This document shows, piece by piece, positions 23,495 to 31,860 of a stretch of DNA of 64,000 bases (position 1 is the stretch's first letter; every line of letters starts with the position of its first letter). A program made the translations under genes and the position numbers. This DNA comes from an uncultured Allorhizobium sp. (lineage in GTDB: Bacteria; Pseudomonadota; Alphaproteobacteria; Rhizobiales; Rhizobiaceae): positions 3,921,001 through 3,985,000 of the forward strand of contig OY288189.1 in NCBI GenBank assembly GCA_958439205.1, in the 5' to 3' direction. The notes below the pieces were generated by a model, which was given only the letters and a program-made list of their open reading frames with translations, searched no databases and was not told the DNA's origin.

Positions 23495-25405
23495 ATGACC
23501 GAGACCAACACCAATCACCTGTCCTGGGACGAGTGGGACGAGCTGCATAACCCGCCGCCGGCCGTCACCGATTTCGACCGCGTCGTCGAACGCGCGATCT
23601 CGCGTCGTGGATTCCTCGGCGTGCTGGCCATGGGCTCGGCTGCCGTTGCCATGGGCTCAGTCGGCAACCTGATGAGCTCGACCTCGGCCGTCGCGCAGGA
23701 AGCCGCTTCGCGCTTCCCGTTCAAGCCGATCGCCGCCCAGACGGACGCGACCGTGCATGTGCCTGAAGGCTATAGCTGGAAGCCGCTTGCCAAGTGGGGC
23801 CAGCCGCTGTTTTCGACCGCCTCCGACATCGATCCGATGAAGGGTGTTTCGCTTGAGAATTCGGACAAAGTCTTCGGTGAAAACACCGACGGCATGGAAG
23901 CCTTTGCGATCGGCAATCATCAGGTGATTGCGGTCAACCACGAATACGTCAACAACGAAACCAACCTGCCGCACGCGCCGGAAGGCATGCCGCAGTCGAT
24001 GGACGACGTGAAGATCCTGCAGAACATGCAGGGCGTCACCGTTATGGAAGTGACCGAAGGCGCCGACGGCTGGCAGATCGTTGTCGACAGCCCGTTCAAC
24101 CGTCGCATCCATCACAACACGCCGATGAAGCTCTCGGGTCCGGCTGCCGGCTCCGAACTGGTCAAGACGGCTGCCGATCCCAATGGTGTCGACTGTCTCG
24201 GGACCTTCAACAACTGCGGCGCCGGCAAGACGCCGTGGGGCACCTACCTCACCTGCGAAGAAAACTTCAACGGCTATTTCGGCTCGACCGTCGCCGACTT
24301 CGCGATGCCCGACGACTTCAAACGCTACGGCATCGTGGCCGAGACCCGCTACGGCTACGAGAAGTTCGACGAGCGCTTCGACGTTTCGAAGAACCCGAAC
24401 GAACCACGCCGCGCCGGATACGTCGTCGAGATCGATCCGTCGGATGCATCTTCGACCCCGATCAAGCGCACCGCACTCGGCCGCATCAAGCATGAGAACG
24501 CCGCTGTGGTCGTGGCCCGTGACGGTCGGGTTGTCGTCTATATGGGCGACGACGAACGTGGCGAGTTCCTCTACAAGTATGTCTCCAACGGCATCTACGT
24601 GCCGGGCGGCGACACGTCCAAGCTGCTCGACGAGGGCATGCTTTACGTCGCCAAGTTCTCCGACGAAGGCACCGGCGAATGGCTGGCACTGACGGAAGAG
24701 ACGACCGGCATGAAGATGGACGAGATCTGCGTCTTCACCCGCCAGGCCGCGTCCAAGGTCGGCGCCACGACCATGGACCGTCCGGAATGGGTCGCGGTCA
24801 ATCCGGTCGCGATCGAAGCCTATTGCGCGCTCACCAACAATTCGAACCGCGCCGTTCTGAAAGACGGCAAGATGCGGACGAATGCCGGTGGCGACGTGAT
24901 GGAAATCAATGCCGTCAACCCGCGCGAAGGCAATGAGTTTGGCCAGATCGTGCGCTGGTATCCTGAGAATGACGACCATGCCGATGGCAAGTTCAAGTGG
25001 GACCTGTTCGTCATGGCCGGCAATCCCGATGTGCACAAGGACAGCCCTTACGCGGGTTCGTCCAACATCAATTCCGGCAACATGTTCAACTCGCCTGACG
25101 GCATGATGTTCGATTCGACCGGCCTGCTCTGGATCCAGACGGACGGCGAAGATTCGAACGAGGGCGATTTCGTCGGCCAGGGCAACAACCAGATGCTCGC
25201 GGGCGATCCGGCAACGGGCCGCATCGAGCGCTTCCTCACCGGCCCGAAGGGCGGCGAAGTAACCGGCATGACCTGGTCTTCCGACAAGCGCACCATGTTC
25301 GTTGGCATCCAGCACCCCTCCGCACCGTTCCCGGATGGCGAAGGCAAGCTGCCGCGCTCGACGATTGTTGCCGTCAAGCATGACGACAATGCGCTGATCG
25401 GCTGA
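23495..25405 (+). CDS. phoX: PhoX family alkaline phosphatase (Tat-exported)
   Basis: 636 residues. A twin-arginine signal SRRGFLG (residues 36-42) followed by a hydrophobic stretch to about VAQEA sends the folded, metal-loaded enzyme to the periplasm. PhoX motifs include the Cys pair region GTFNNCGAGKTPWGTYLTCEENFNG (key C-G-A-G-x-T-P-W-G-T and T-C-E-E-N), GRIKHENAAVV, MGDDERGEFLYKY and PSDASSTP. PhoX enzymes use Ca and Fe to hydrolyse phosphomonoesters. The ATG at 23495 follows TAGGAGG; upstream in-frame ATGs lack support and would push the Tat motif inward. A Pho box precedes it and a good terminator follows, so it is a monocistronic Pho-regulon gene. Confidence 0.95.
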   Translation: MTETNTNHLSWDEWDELHNPPPAVTDFDRVVERAISRRGFLGVLAMGSAAVAMGSVGNLMSSTSAVAQEAASRFPFKPIAAQTDATVHVPEGYSWKPLAKWGQPLFSTASDIDPMKGVSLENSDKVFGENTDGMEAFAIGNHQVIAVNHEYVNNETNLPHAPEGMPQSMDDVKILQNMQGVTVMEVTEGADGWQIVVDSPFNRRIHHNTPMKLSGPAAGSELVKTAADPNGVDCLGTFNNCGAGKTPWGTYLTCEENFNGYFGSTVADFAMPDDFKRYGIVAETRYGYEKFDERFDVSKNPNEPRRAGYVVEIDPSDASSTPIKRTALGRIKHENAAVVVARDGRVVVYMGDDERGEFLYKYVSNGIYVPGGDTSKLLDEGMLYVAKFSDEGTGEWLALTEETTGMKMDEICVFTRQAASKVGATTMDRPEWVAVNPVAIEAYCALTNNSNRAVLKDGKMRTNAGGDVMEINAVNPREGNEFGQIVRWYPENDDHADGKFKWDLFVMAGNPDVHKDSPYAGSSNINSGNMFNSPDGMMFDSTGLLWIQTDGEDSNEGDFVGQGNNQMLAGDPATGRIERFLTGPKGGEVTGMTWSSDKRTMFVGIQHPSAPFPDGEGKLPRSTIVAVKHDDNALIG

Positions 25406-25458
25406 TCTCGCGATTGGCGGCAGGGCGGATAACCGCCCTGCCCTTACAGCATACGAAG

Positions 25459-25490
25459 AGGCCGCCGACCGGGGATACCGGCGGCGGCCT
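25459..25490 (+). terminator. Terminator after phoX
   Basis: AGGCCGCCG, a bulged A, and CCGG pair with CCGG and CGGCGGCCT around a short loop, followed by TTTGTC. It lies between phoX and convergent minE, so it may serve both. Confidence 0.8.
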
Positions 25491-25514
25491 TTGTCATTGC
25501 AGAAGATCGTCAGA

Positions 25515-25775
25515 TCAGGCGGCGAGGCGCTGCGCGTTGCGCGGGATCTCGACGTCGATCTCCAGGATCGAGACGTCTTCGTCGCGGTCCATCTTGATCT
25601 GCACCTTGTCACGATCGAATTCGACATGCTTGGCAATCACGGCGAGGATTTCCTCACGCAGGATGGCCACCAGATCGCTTTCCAGCGACGCCCGTTCATG
25701 GGCGAGCAGGACCTGCAGTCGCTCGCGCGCCATCGGGGCGGAACGCTGCTTGCGGAACAGGGAGAAAATGCTCAT
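25515..25775 (-). CDS. minE: Cell division topological specificity factor MinE
   Basis: 86 residues. The N-terminal membrane-targeting and MinD-contact segment is SIFSLFRKQRSAPMARERLQVLL, and the C-terminal dimerisation domain contains LREEILAVIAKHVEFDRDKVQIKMDR. MinE stimulates the MinD ATPase and drives oscillation of the division inhibitor. Its start codon overlaps the minD stop by four bases. It is the last gene of minCDE. Confidence 0.98.
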   Translation of the reverse strand: MSIFSLFRKQRSAPMARERLQVLLAHERASLESDLVAILREEILAVIAKHVEFDRDKVQIKMDRDEDVSILEIDVEIPRNAQRLAA

Positions 25776-26587
25776 GCGGCCCTCCGCGCGAAGATCTTGT
25801 CGAGGAGGCCACGCTTCTCGCCAGGGATGGTGATCGGAACGGTCTCGCCGGCCAGACGACGGGCAGCGTCGAAATAGGCAAGTGCAGGCGCACTGCGGGC
25901 ATCAGCCAGCGTCACCGGAGCGCCGATATTGGAGGCGCGCAGCACGTCCATGCTTTCCGGGATGATGCCGAGCAGCGGGATCGACAGGATCTCGAGCACG
26001 TCATCGACCTTCAGCATGTCGCCGCGCTGGGCGCGAACGGCGTCGTAGCGGGTGAGCAGGAGGTGCTTCTCCATGCGCTCGCCACGCTCGGCCTTCAGCG
26101 TCTTGGAATCGAGCAGACCGATGATGCGGTCCGAATCGCGGACCGAGGAGACTTCCGGATTGGTAACGACGACGGCCATGTCGGCATGGCGCATCGCAAG
26201 CGTCGCACCGCGTTCGATGCCGGCCGGGCTGTCGCAGATGATCCAGTCGAAATACTTCTTCAGCTCGTTGATGACCTGCTCGACGCCTTCGGCGGTCAGG
26301 TTATCCTTGTCGCGGGTCTGCGAGGCGGGCAGCAGGAAGAGCGTTTCCAGCCGCTTGTCGCGGATCAGCGCCTGCGGCAGCTTGGCATCGCCCTGGATCA
26401 CGTTGACCAGATCGTAGACGACGCGGCGCTCGGCGCCCATCACCAGATCGAGATTGCGAAGACCGACGTCGAAATCGACGACGACGACTTTTTCATTGCG
26501 CTGTGCCAGCGCTGCACCGAGAGCGGCCGTCGAGGTGGTCTTGCCGACCCCGCCCTTGCCGGATGTCACGACTATAACCTTGCCCAT
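25772..26587 (-). CDS. minD: Septum site-determining protein MinD
   Basis: 271 residues. Deviant Walker A KGGVGKTT at residues 11-18 with the signature lysine, switch I, and DSPAGIERGA containing switch II. The C-terminus (GEKRGLLDKIFARR) is the amphipathic membrane-targeting helix. MinD is a membrane-bound ATPase that recruits MinC. The ATG at 26587 matches the family start. It lies 29 bp after minC and overlaps minE. Confidence 0.98.
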   Translation of the reverse strand: MGKVIVVTSGKGGVGKTTSTAALGAALAQRNEKVVVVDFDVGLRNLDLVMGAERRVVYDLVNVIQGDAKLPQALIRDKRLETLFLLPASQTRDKDNLTAEGVEQVINELKKYFDWIICDSPAGIERGATLAMRHADMAVVVTNPEVSSVRDSDRIIGLLDSKTLKAERGERMEKHLLLTRYDAVRAQRGDMLKVDDVLEILSIPLLGIIPESMDVLRASNIGAPVTLADARSAPALAYFDAARRLAGETVPITIPGEKRGLLDKIFARRAA

Positions 26588-26616
26588 GTGGTTCTCCTGT
26601 CTGTCCCCGCTCAAGT

Positions 26617-27387
26617 TCACGTCATTCTCTCTGTCATGATTGCATCCCCCTCCAGCCAAAGCTGAACTGGATGCCCTTTCAATTCTGGATCCATGTCGTC
26701 GGTCATCGCGTAGACGCCGTCGATTGCAACCAGCTCGGATTCGAACTTACGACAGAAGATCCTTGCGTCGGCATTGCCAACGCATCCGGCGAGTGCTCTG
26801 CCGCGCAGCGCGCCGTAGATATGGACGGAGCCACCGGCAATCACTTCGGCGCCAGACTGGACCGAACCGATGACCGTGACGTCACCCTGGGTGTAGATGA
26901 CCGACTGACCGGAGCGGATGGTTTCGCGCACAATCATCGACGGGGCCGAAACCGGGCTCTGCGCTACCGTCACCTGCGGCGGTGCCTGCTCTGCCGGCTG
27001 CTTCTCCGCCTTGCCTTTCGGCTTGGCGGCCGAGGCTTCAGGCGCTTCTTCGCGCGGCACCTCGTAGTCTGCGGCGGGCTTGCCACCCTTCAGCTGCGGC
27101 GGCATGCCCGGCTCGACCAGCGAAGGGCGACCGCCCTCGATGCCCATGATCGAGACGTTGCGCGCCGCTAGTTCGGCGATCAGCGCCTTCAGCTGCGGAC
27201 GGTCGATCTCGATCTCGGACACGTCGAGCACGACGGGGCGACCGAGGAAGAAACCGGCCGAGCGGGCCGCGAGATCGTCGAGCCGGACGAGCCAGTCGTC
27301 GAACGGCGGATCCGGCGTCAGAACGACGGCCAGGAAGGATCTACCCTTGATGCGGATGGAGCGGGGTTCGGTTAGCACTTTGGTCAT
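26617..27387 (-). CDS. minC: Septum site-determining protein MinC
   Basis: 256 residues. The N-terminal FtsZ-inhibiting domain (about 5-100) is joined by an Ala/Pro/Lys-rich linker (about 105-150) to the C-terminal beta-helix domain (SVIYTQGDVTVIGSVQSGAEVIAGGSVHIYGALRGRA, recognisable by its repeating G-x-x-x-S/A-G-A-E pattern). MinC blocks Z-ring formation near poles. First gene of the operon, with a perfect CtrA box 44 bp upstream. Confidence 0.98.
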   Translation of the reverse strand: MTKVLTEPRSIRIKGRSFLAVVLTPDPPFDDWLVRLDDLAARSAGFFLGRPVVLDVSEIEIDRPQLKALIAELAARNVSIMGIEGGRPSLVEPGMPPQLKGGKPAADYEVPREEAPEASAAKPKGKAEKQPAEQAPPQVTVAQSPVSAPSMIVRETIRSGQSVIYTQGDVTVIGSVQSGAEVIAGGSVHIYGALRGRALAGCVGNADARIFCRKFESELVAIDGVYAMTDDMDPELKGHPVQLWLEGDAIMTERMT

Positions 27388-27430
27388 CTACGTAAACAAA
27401 TCGTTGATGAAAGGAGTAGCGCCGATTTGG

Positions 27431-27446
27431 TTAACAAATGGTTAAC
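27431..27446 (-). promoter_or_regulatory. CtrA box upstream of minCDE
   Basis: TTAA-CAAATGG-TTAAC is a perfect nine-base CtrA site, 44 bp upstream of the minC ATG. CtrA control of min genes has been reported in Sinorhizobium, so cell-cycle regulation of division-site selection is likely here. Confidence 0.75.
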
Positions 27447-27492
27447 GCGGTGATTTTGCCGTTAGGAAACAGGCGGATCGGGCTTACGAAAA

Positions 27493-27522
27493 AACCGCCC
27501 GCGGCACGGAGCCGGGGCGGTT
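27493..27522 (-). terminator. Terminator of the first BA14K gene
   Basis: AACCGCCC pairs with GGGCGGTT, with an inner GGC/GCC pairing. On the minus strand the stem runs straight into TTTTTTCG. It ends the transcript of the BA14K gene whose stop is 55 bp upstream. Confidence 0.85.
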
Positions 27523-27576
27523 CGATGTTAACCCTTTCCGGCTTCTCGAGGAAGCCGGATCAGTCTGTGCGGTCGA

Positions 27577-28071
27577 TCAATAATAGGGCGACAGGCACTG
27601 CTGGCGGGGGCCGTTATACGGCTGGAAGGTGTTCGAGTAGCTGTCGTACGAACGATAGCGCGCCTCACACCAGCTGTAGTGGCGCGGGTTGAGGCCCGCT
27701 GCGCGCGGCGCCACGGGTGCCGGACGCGGCTGGGCAATCGCACCGCCGATGATGGCGCCGGCTGCGAAGGCTGCGAGCGGATACCAATAACCGTTGTGGT
27801 AACGGTAGCCCGCGCGGCGATCGCTGTAACCGCGGTGGCCATTCCAGTAGCGAGCGCGCTCATAGCGGTCGATGCGGCGATCGATACGGCGCTCTACGCG
27901 ACGGTCGAAACGACGCTCGTAGCGGTCCCGATACTGCACGGTCGTGGCATCGGTAGTCGCGGCGATCGGAGCCACCGGGCGGATGACCTGAGCCTGGGCC
28001 GGGACCATGCCAGTGATGGCGAGGATCGACGCGAGCGCTGCTATGGCCGTCGTCTTCAATGCAGTCTTCAT
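27577..28071 (-). CDS. BA14K family protein (lectin-like surface antigen)
   Basis: 164 residues. A signal peptide (cleavage near MVPAQA, residue 27) precedes an Arg/Tyr-rich low-complexity segment (about 45-75) and a short hydrophobic segment AAFAAGAIIGGAI. The C-terminal BA14K module ends in HYSWCEARYRSYDSYSNTF and QQCLSPYY. The name comes from the immunoreactive 14-kDa protein of Brucella, which has lectin-like properties. A paralogue with the same C-terminus lies 204 bp upstream in the same orientation. Confidence 0.9.
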   Translation of the reverse strand: MKTALKTTAIAALASILAITGMVPAQAQVIRPVAPIAATTDATTVQYRDRYERRFDRRVERRIDRRIDRYERARYWNGHRGYSDRRAGYRYHNGYWYPLAAFAAGAIIGGAIAQPRPAPVAPRAAGLNPRHYSWCEARYRSYDSYSNTFQPYNGPRQQCLSPYY

Positions 28072-28218
28072 GGTGTTTCTCCCTGCATGTTTTCAGGGTC
28101 GTCCGGGGCGGGCGAAACCCGTCCCTCGACCTATGAAAATCAACTTATTGGAGCCAGCCTGAACTCAAAATTAACATGTCGTTCATGACCCGCGCTTCGC
28201 GCGCCAAGGCTTTGAGGC

Positions 28219-28236
28219 CACTTGCGCGCGCAAGTG
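28219..28236. repeat. 18-bp perfect palindrome between the BA14K genes
   Basis: CACTTGCGC abuts its complement GCGCAAGTG. It lies 40 bp after the stop of the second BA14K gene and 148 bp upstream of the first one. With no loop and no U-tract it looks more like an operator than a terminator. Confidence 0.5.
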
Positions 28237-28275
28237 ACCGTCAACGGAGAAAGCCAGGATTTGTTCCTTAGAGCC

Positions 28276-28695
28276 TCAATAATAGGGCGAGTAGCACTGT
28301 TGGCGCGGGCCGTGATACGGCTGGAAGCTGTTGCTGCGCCAGTGGTACGACCGGTAGCGTTCGGCGCACCAGCTGTGGTGACGCGGATTGATGCCGCCAG
28401 CGTAATTTACCACATGGCGGCGCGGAATGGGGCGGTCGATAATGACGCCTGACCGCATGGAGCGCGGCGAGATCCAGAGGCCGTTGTGATAGACATAGCC
28501 CGGGCGGTGCAGTCGGTTGCGATACGCGCGATAGCCCTGGTGGCGCGACACGACGGTGACGCGTTGATAGTGCCGATAGCTGGTGTGGCTTTCATAGATG
28601 CGGACTTCGATACCGCCGGCATGCGCCTCAGAACCCGATACCATGGCACCGGCAACGGCGAGGCATGCGGCAGCGAGAGCAGAAACAAGCTTCAT
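28276..28695 (-). CDS. BA14K family protein (second copy)
   Basis: 139 residues. Signal peptide MKLVSALAAACLAVAGAMVS followed by an Arg/Tyr/His-rich middle (SYRHYQRVTVVSRHQGYRAYR) and the BA14K C-terminus HHSWCAERYRSYHWRSNSF with QQCYSPYY. The start at 28695 follows GGGGGA. The last 35 residues are nearly the same as in the neighbouring paralogue, while the middles differ, suggesting an old tandem duplication under selection on the C-terminal module. Exported; role at the envelope is inferred. Confidence 0.88.
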   Translation of the reverse strand: MKLVSALAAACLAVAGAMVSGSEAHAGGIEVRIYESHTSYRHYQRVTVVSRHQGYRAYRNRLHRPGYVYHNGLWISPRSMRSGVIIDRPIPRRHVVNYAGGINPRHHSWCAERYRSYHWRSNSFQPYHGPRQQCYSPYY

Positions 28696-28861
28696 GCGTG
28701 ATCCCCCTTGACCCGGAGCCACCCATCGCCCGCGCCGACCCTCATGGCCGACGTCTGGCCTGACCGCGAAATCAGTCGGGCAGCCTCCACCAGAAGATGC
28801 TAAACGGCCAGAGAAGCGGCTGCAAGTGGCAGGTGCGCCGTCGCGCCATCATGCAAAAGGA

Positions 28862-28892
28862 AGAGGGCGAAACCGCTGCGGTTCCGCCCTCT
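28862..28892 (-). terminator. Terminator of gbcAB
   Basis: AGAGGGCG-AAACC pairs with GGTTC-CGCCCTCT around GCTGC (one mismatch). On the minus strand TTCCTTTTGC follows. It lies 32 bp beyond the gbcB stop. Confidence 0.8.
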
Positions 28893-28923
28893 TTTCACAC
28901 GCAATTGATCTGAGATCGTCGGC

Positions 28924-30006
28924 TCAGACTTCGATCTCGATATCGCCCTTGGGCCGCGAACAGCAGGCGAGGATGTAGCCCTCGTCGATCTCGTCGTCGA
29001 GGATGCCGCCATTGTGGTCCATCTCGACCTCGCCTGACAGTTTCATGACCTTGCAGGTGCCGCAGAGACCGGATTCACATGCCGCCCCGATGCGGACGCC
29101 CGCCGCACGGGCCGCCTGCAGAACCGTGTGGCCCGGCGCGCAAAGACCGTCCTTGCCGGACATGGCAAAGGTGACCTTGGTCGGCTGTTCGCCATCGGCA
29201 TAGATGACCACTTCCGGCAGTTCCGGCTTGACCGGCTGGAAGGCCTCCTCGTGATACTGCTTCATATCGAAGCCGGCACCTTCGAGCGCTTCGCGCACGG
29301 TCGCCATGAAGGGCGCCGGGCCACAGCAGAAGACGGTACGCTCGAGGAAGTCGGGTGCCAGAAGCGCAATCTTCGCCTTGTCGATGCGGCCCTTCAGGCC
29401 CGACCAGAGCTGGCCGCGCGAGACCTGCTCGACGATGAAGCCAAGCGTCAGATGCGGCATCTCGCGGGCCTTGGCCTCAAGCTCCCAGCGGAAGATGATA
29501 TCGTCAGGCGAGCGGGCACAGTTCAAAAAGGTTATGTCGCTGTCGGGGGCCCGGTCGCTCATGTCGCGGGTCATCGACACCATCGGCGTGATGCCGGAGC
29601 CGGCCGAGATGAAGAGATACTTCTTGCCGGGATACTTGGCATAGGAGAAGTCGCCGAGCGGACCGAAGGCCTTCAGCGCCATGCCGGGCTTCAGGTTGTC
29701 GAACATCCAGCGCGTGCCGATACTGTCCTTCTGCGCCTTGACCGTTACCGCGACCGTGTAGGGCCGCGAGGGGCTGGAGGAGAGCGTGTAGGTGCGCATC
29801 ACCGGCTCAGGCCCGACCGGGACCTCCAGCGTCACGAACTGGCCTGGCATGTAGCGGAACCACAGGTTCGGCTTGTTCGGCTTGAAGGTGAAAGTCATCA
29901 CGTCGGCGGCTTCCGGCGTGACGGCGACGCATTCGAGGAGATGCTCCCGGTCGGACCAGGGGCGCATTTCGTCGACATGGCGATACTGGGTGACGGCGAT
30001 GTTCAT
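28924..30006 (-). CDS. gbcB: Glycine betaine demethylase, ferredoxin reductase component GbcB
   Basis: 360 residues. An FAD-binding domain (about 25-125, MRTYTLSSSPSRPYTVAVTVK), an NAD-binding domain (about 130-250, with FISAGSGITPMVSM and VFCCGPAPFM) and a C-terminal plant-type 2Fe-2S ferredoxin with CESGLCGTCK and a final cysteine in ILACCSRP. It carries electrons from NADH to the Rieske oxygenase encoded 2 bp upstream. The start at 30006 directly follows gbcA, which fits the known gbcAB order. The assignment to betaine rather than another quaternary amine rests on the partner oxygenase. The conserved stachydrine demethylase systems are close relatives. Confidence 0.88.
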   Translation of the reverse strand: MNIAVTQYRHVDEMRPWSDREHLLECVAVTPEAADVMTFTFKPNKPNLWFRYMPGQFVTLEVPVGPEPVMRTYTLSSSPSRPYTVAVTVKAQKDSIGTRWMFDNLKPGMALKAFGPLGDFSYAKYPGKKYLFISAGSGITPMVSMTRDMSDRAPDSDITFLNCARSPDDIIFRWELEAKAREMPHLTLGFIVEQVSRGQLWSGLKGRIDKAKIALLAPDFLERTVFCCGPAPFMATVREALEGAGFDMKQYHEEAFQPVKPELPEVVIYADGEQPTKVTFAMSGKDGLCAPGHTVLQAARAAGVRIGAACESGLCGTCKVMKLSGEVEMDHNGGILDDEIDEGYILACCSRPKGDIEIEV

Positions 30007-30008
30007 GG

Positions 30009-31253
30009 TCAAGCCACCGCAGACAGGCGGGCCTTGTCGCCCTGAAGGCGGCCCGTCATGAAGTTGGAATACCATTCGACAAACTGCATGACGCCACCTT
30101 CGTGATCGACGGAATAGGGACCGGGCTCATAGGCCGGCGAGCGGATGCCGAAGGCGTTTTCCTCGACGATTGAGCGATCCTGATCGTTGGTCATGTTCCA
30201 GACATGGGTCAGCTCTTCGAGGTCGTAATCGACGCCTTCGACCGCATCCTTGTTCACCAGCCAGGTGGTGGTGACGGCCGTCTCTTCGGCCGAGAGCGGC
30301 AGAACGCGGAAGGAGATCGCGTGATCGCCGAGAATGTGGTTCCAGGTCGTCGGGTAGTGGAAGAGCAGCATGGTGCCGATATGGCTGATCGGCACATCGG
30401 CGGAGAGCGGCTTCTTCACCGCGCGCTTGCCGGACATGGTGTAGCTCTCGGCATCCTGGATCAGCGGCATGCGGGCGGTACGGAACTGGCCAGTCGGGTC
30501 CATGTTGAAGGTGGACGGCAGGCCTGCGGCCTCGCAGCGCGCCCAGTGCTCGGAGATGAACGGGTCATCGCCGGCACCCTGAACGCCGGTTGCGGTCGGG
30601 GCTTCCGGATAGGTGCGGCAGAGTTCGGGATGGTTGCTGGCGCAGTGGTAGCACTCGCGGTTGTTTTCCCAGACGAGCTTCCAGTTGCCCTTCTCGATGA
30701 TCGTGTTCTTGTGGGCTACTTTGGCTTCCCAGAGGCGATGCGGCGCAAGATACGGCTCGATGGAAGCGCGCATCGGGGCGAAGTCGGGGGCCTCATTGGC
30801 GAGGCAGACGAAGATGTAGCCGCCAACGCTTTCGCAATGGACGGTCTTCAGGCCGAACTCGGCCTTGTCGAAGTTCTCGCCCATCTGGCGGGCAAAGACG
30901 AGCGAACCGTCAAGGTCGTAGGTCCAGTTATGATAGGGGCAGACGAGCTTGGCAGCGGCACCCTTGTCCTTGGTGCAGACGCGGTGGCCGCGATGGCGAC
31001 AGGTGTTGTGGAAGGCGCGGATGGCCTGATCCTTGCCGCGCACGATGACGACAGGGTAATCGCCGATCTGGGCTGTGAAGTAGTTGCCGGCGCGCGGGAT
31101 CTCGCAGTCATGGCCGATGAACAGCCAGTCGCGATACCAGATCATCTCCATGTCGAGTTTGAAGTAATCCTGATCGATATAGAATGGCTGCTCGAGCGAG
31201 AAGCCTTCGCGGCGGTTCTTCAGCTGGCGCAGCACGTTGGCCTGCAGGTCCAT
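30009..31253 (-). CDS. gbcA: Glycine betaine demethylase, Rieske oxygenase component GbcA
   Basis: 414 residues. Rieske 2Fe-2S motif Cys85-x-His87 (TCRHRGHRV) and Cys105-x2-His108 (CPYHNW), then the mononuclear iron motif NNRECYHCASNHPEL with His203 and His208 and an acidic bridging residue Glu200. With GbcB it uses O2 and NADH to convert glycine betaine to dimethylglycine and formaldehyde in the cytoplasm. The start at 31253 follows GAGGA and matches family length; an in-frame ATG at 31325, also with a GGAG site, would add 24 residues that overlap the riboswitch expression platform. Stachydrine demethylase (Stc2) is the main alternative identity. A cobalamin riboswitch lies directly upstream. 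Confidence 0.88.
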   Translation of the reverse strand: MDLQANVLRQLKNRREGFSLEQPFYIDQDYFKLDMEMIWYRDWLFIGHDCEIPRAGNYFTAQIGDYPVVIVRGKDQAIRAFHNTCRHRGHRVCTKDKGAAAKLVCPYHNWTYDLDGSLVFARQMGENFDKAEFGLKTVHCESVGGYIFVCLANEAPDFAPMRASIEPYLAPHRLWEAKVAHKNTIIEKGNWKLVWENNRECYHCASNHPELCRTYPEAPTATGVQGAGDDPFISEHWARCEAAGLPSTFNMDPTGQFRTARMPLIQDAESYTMSGKRAVKKPLSADVPISHIGTMLLFHYPTTWNHILGDHAISFRVLPLSAEETAVTTTWLVNKDAVEGVDYDLEELTHVWNMTNDQDRSIVEENAFGIRSPAYEPGPYSVDHEGGVMQFVEWYSNFMTGRLQGDKARLSAVA

Positions 31254-31364
31254 GTCGTCCTCGTTTTCAAAACTCGGGGGAGAAAAGAGCACAGCCTGCC
31301 ATCGCCCTGGGAAGGCGGTTTGCATGGCTATCTCCGGTCGCCCTCCGCAACCTCAAATGTCCAT

Positions 31365-31540
31365 CTGCCGAGGCTGGTTTCCGGGCTCAGGAGTGGTCCA
31401 TTTGCGGACCGCGTCGGCGCCTTCCCAGGGTCACCCCCAGTGGCCTTTTGCCAAAACGCATTCTCCACCACCGTTGCGGGGGCAGCGCCGGATTTCGACC
31501 GGCTTCCCGATTTCCCGCCCTCCCTAGAGTGACAGCACCT
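31365..31540 (-). promoter_or_regulatory. Cobalamin (B12) riboswitch upstream of gbcA
   Basis: On the minus strand all core elements occur in order: GGUGCU at the 5' end, GGGAAGCCGGUCGAAAUCCGG, GCUGCCCCCGCAAC, GGCCACUG, CUGGGAAGGC, and the 3' box GAGCCCGGAAACCAGCC ending in CGGCAG. This is a textbook cobalamin aptamer. It ends about 110 bases before the gbcA ATG. Between them GCCUUCCC can pair with GGCAGGC, followed by CUCUUUUC, a plausible terminator for the expression platform. Binding of corrinoid would then switch gbcAB off. Confidence 0.93.
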
Positions 31541-31558
31541 CGAGCTCACAATTATCTA

Positions 31559-31860
31559 ATCACAGGGCGCAGGCCGACGCTGCATTGCGGAACGACACGC
31601 CCGAAATCGTTTGCGACATGGCGACAGAATGCCCGTGAAAACAGAGGGAGACGAATTCTCCTGCAATTTCCGTGGCGTAGAGTAGAAGCAAAGAAATTCC
31701 CGAAGACGGGATGGCGCAAACGCGCGATCAGGGGGCGGCTTTCAAGATTTGCACTGCGGCAAGCCTCGCGAAACCTCGCTCATGTAGAATACCATCAAAT
31801 CATGATTAACCATGCTGCGCTAAGCTCAAGCAATCAGTCCGGGTACGTCAGAGCGTCAAG
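31559..31860. other. 302-bp intergenic stretch without a recognised feature
   Basis: It lies between the riboswitch 5' end and the gene at 31861 and must hold two divergent promoters. A small hairpin TCCCG-AAGA-CGGGA is at about 31697. A half CtrA site (TTAACC) is at about 31805. No ORF, terminator or conserved RNA is apparent. Confidence 0.5.

Noticed and set aside
23657..25636. A 659-residue open frame antisense to phoX
   Set aside because: It is a GC-driven shadow: Arg/His/Val-rich with no domain or ribosome site, lying wholly across phoX, which has a Tat signal and family motifs.
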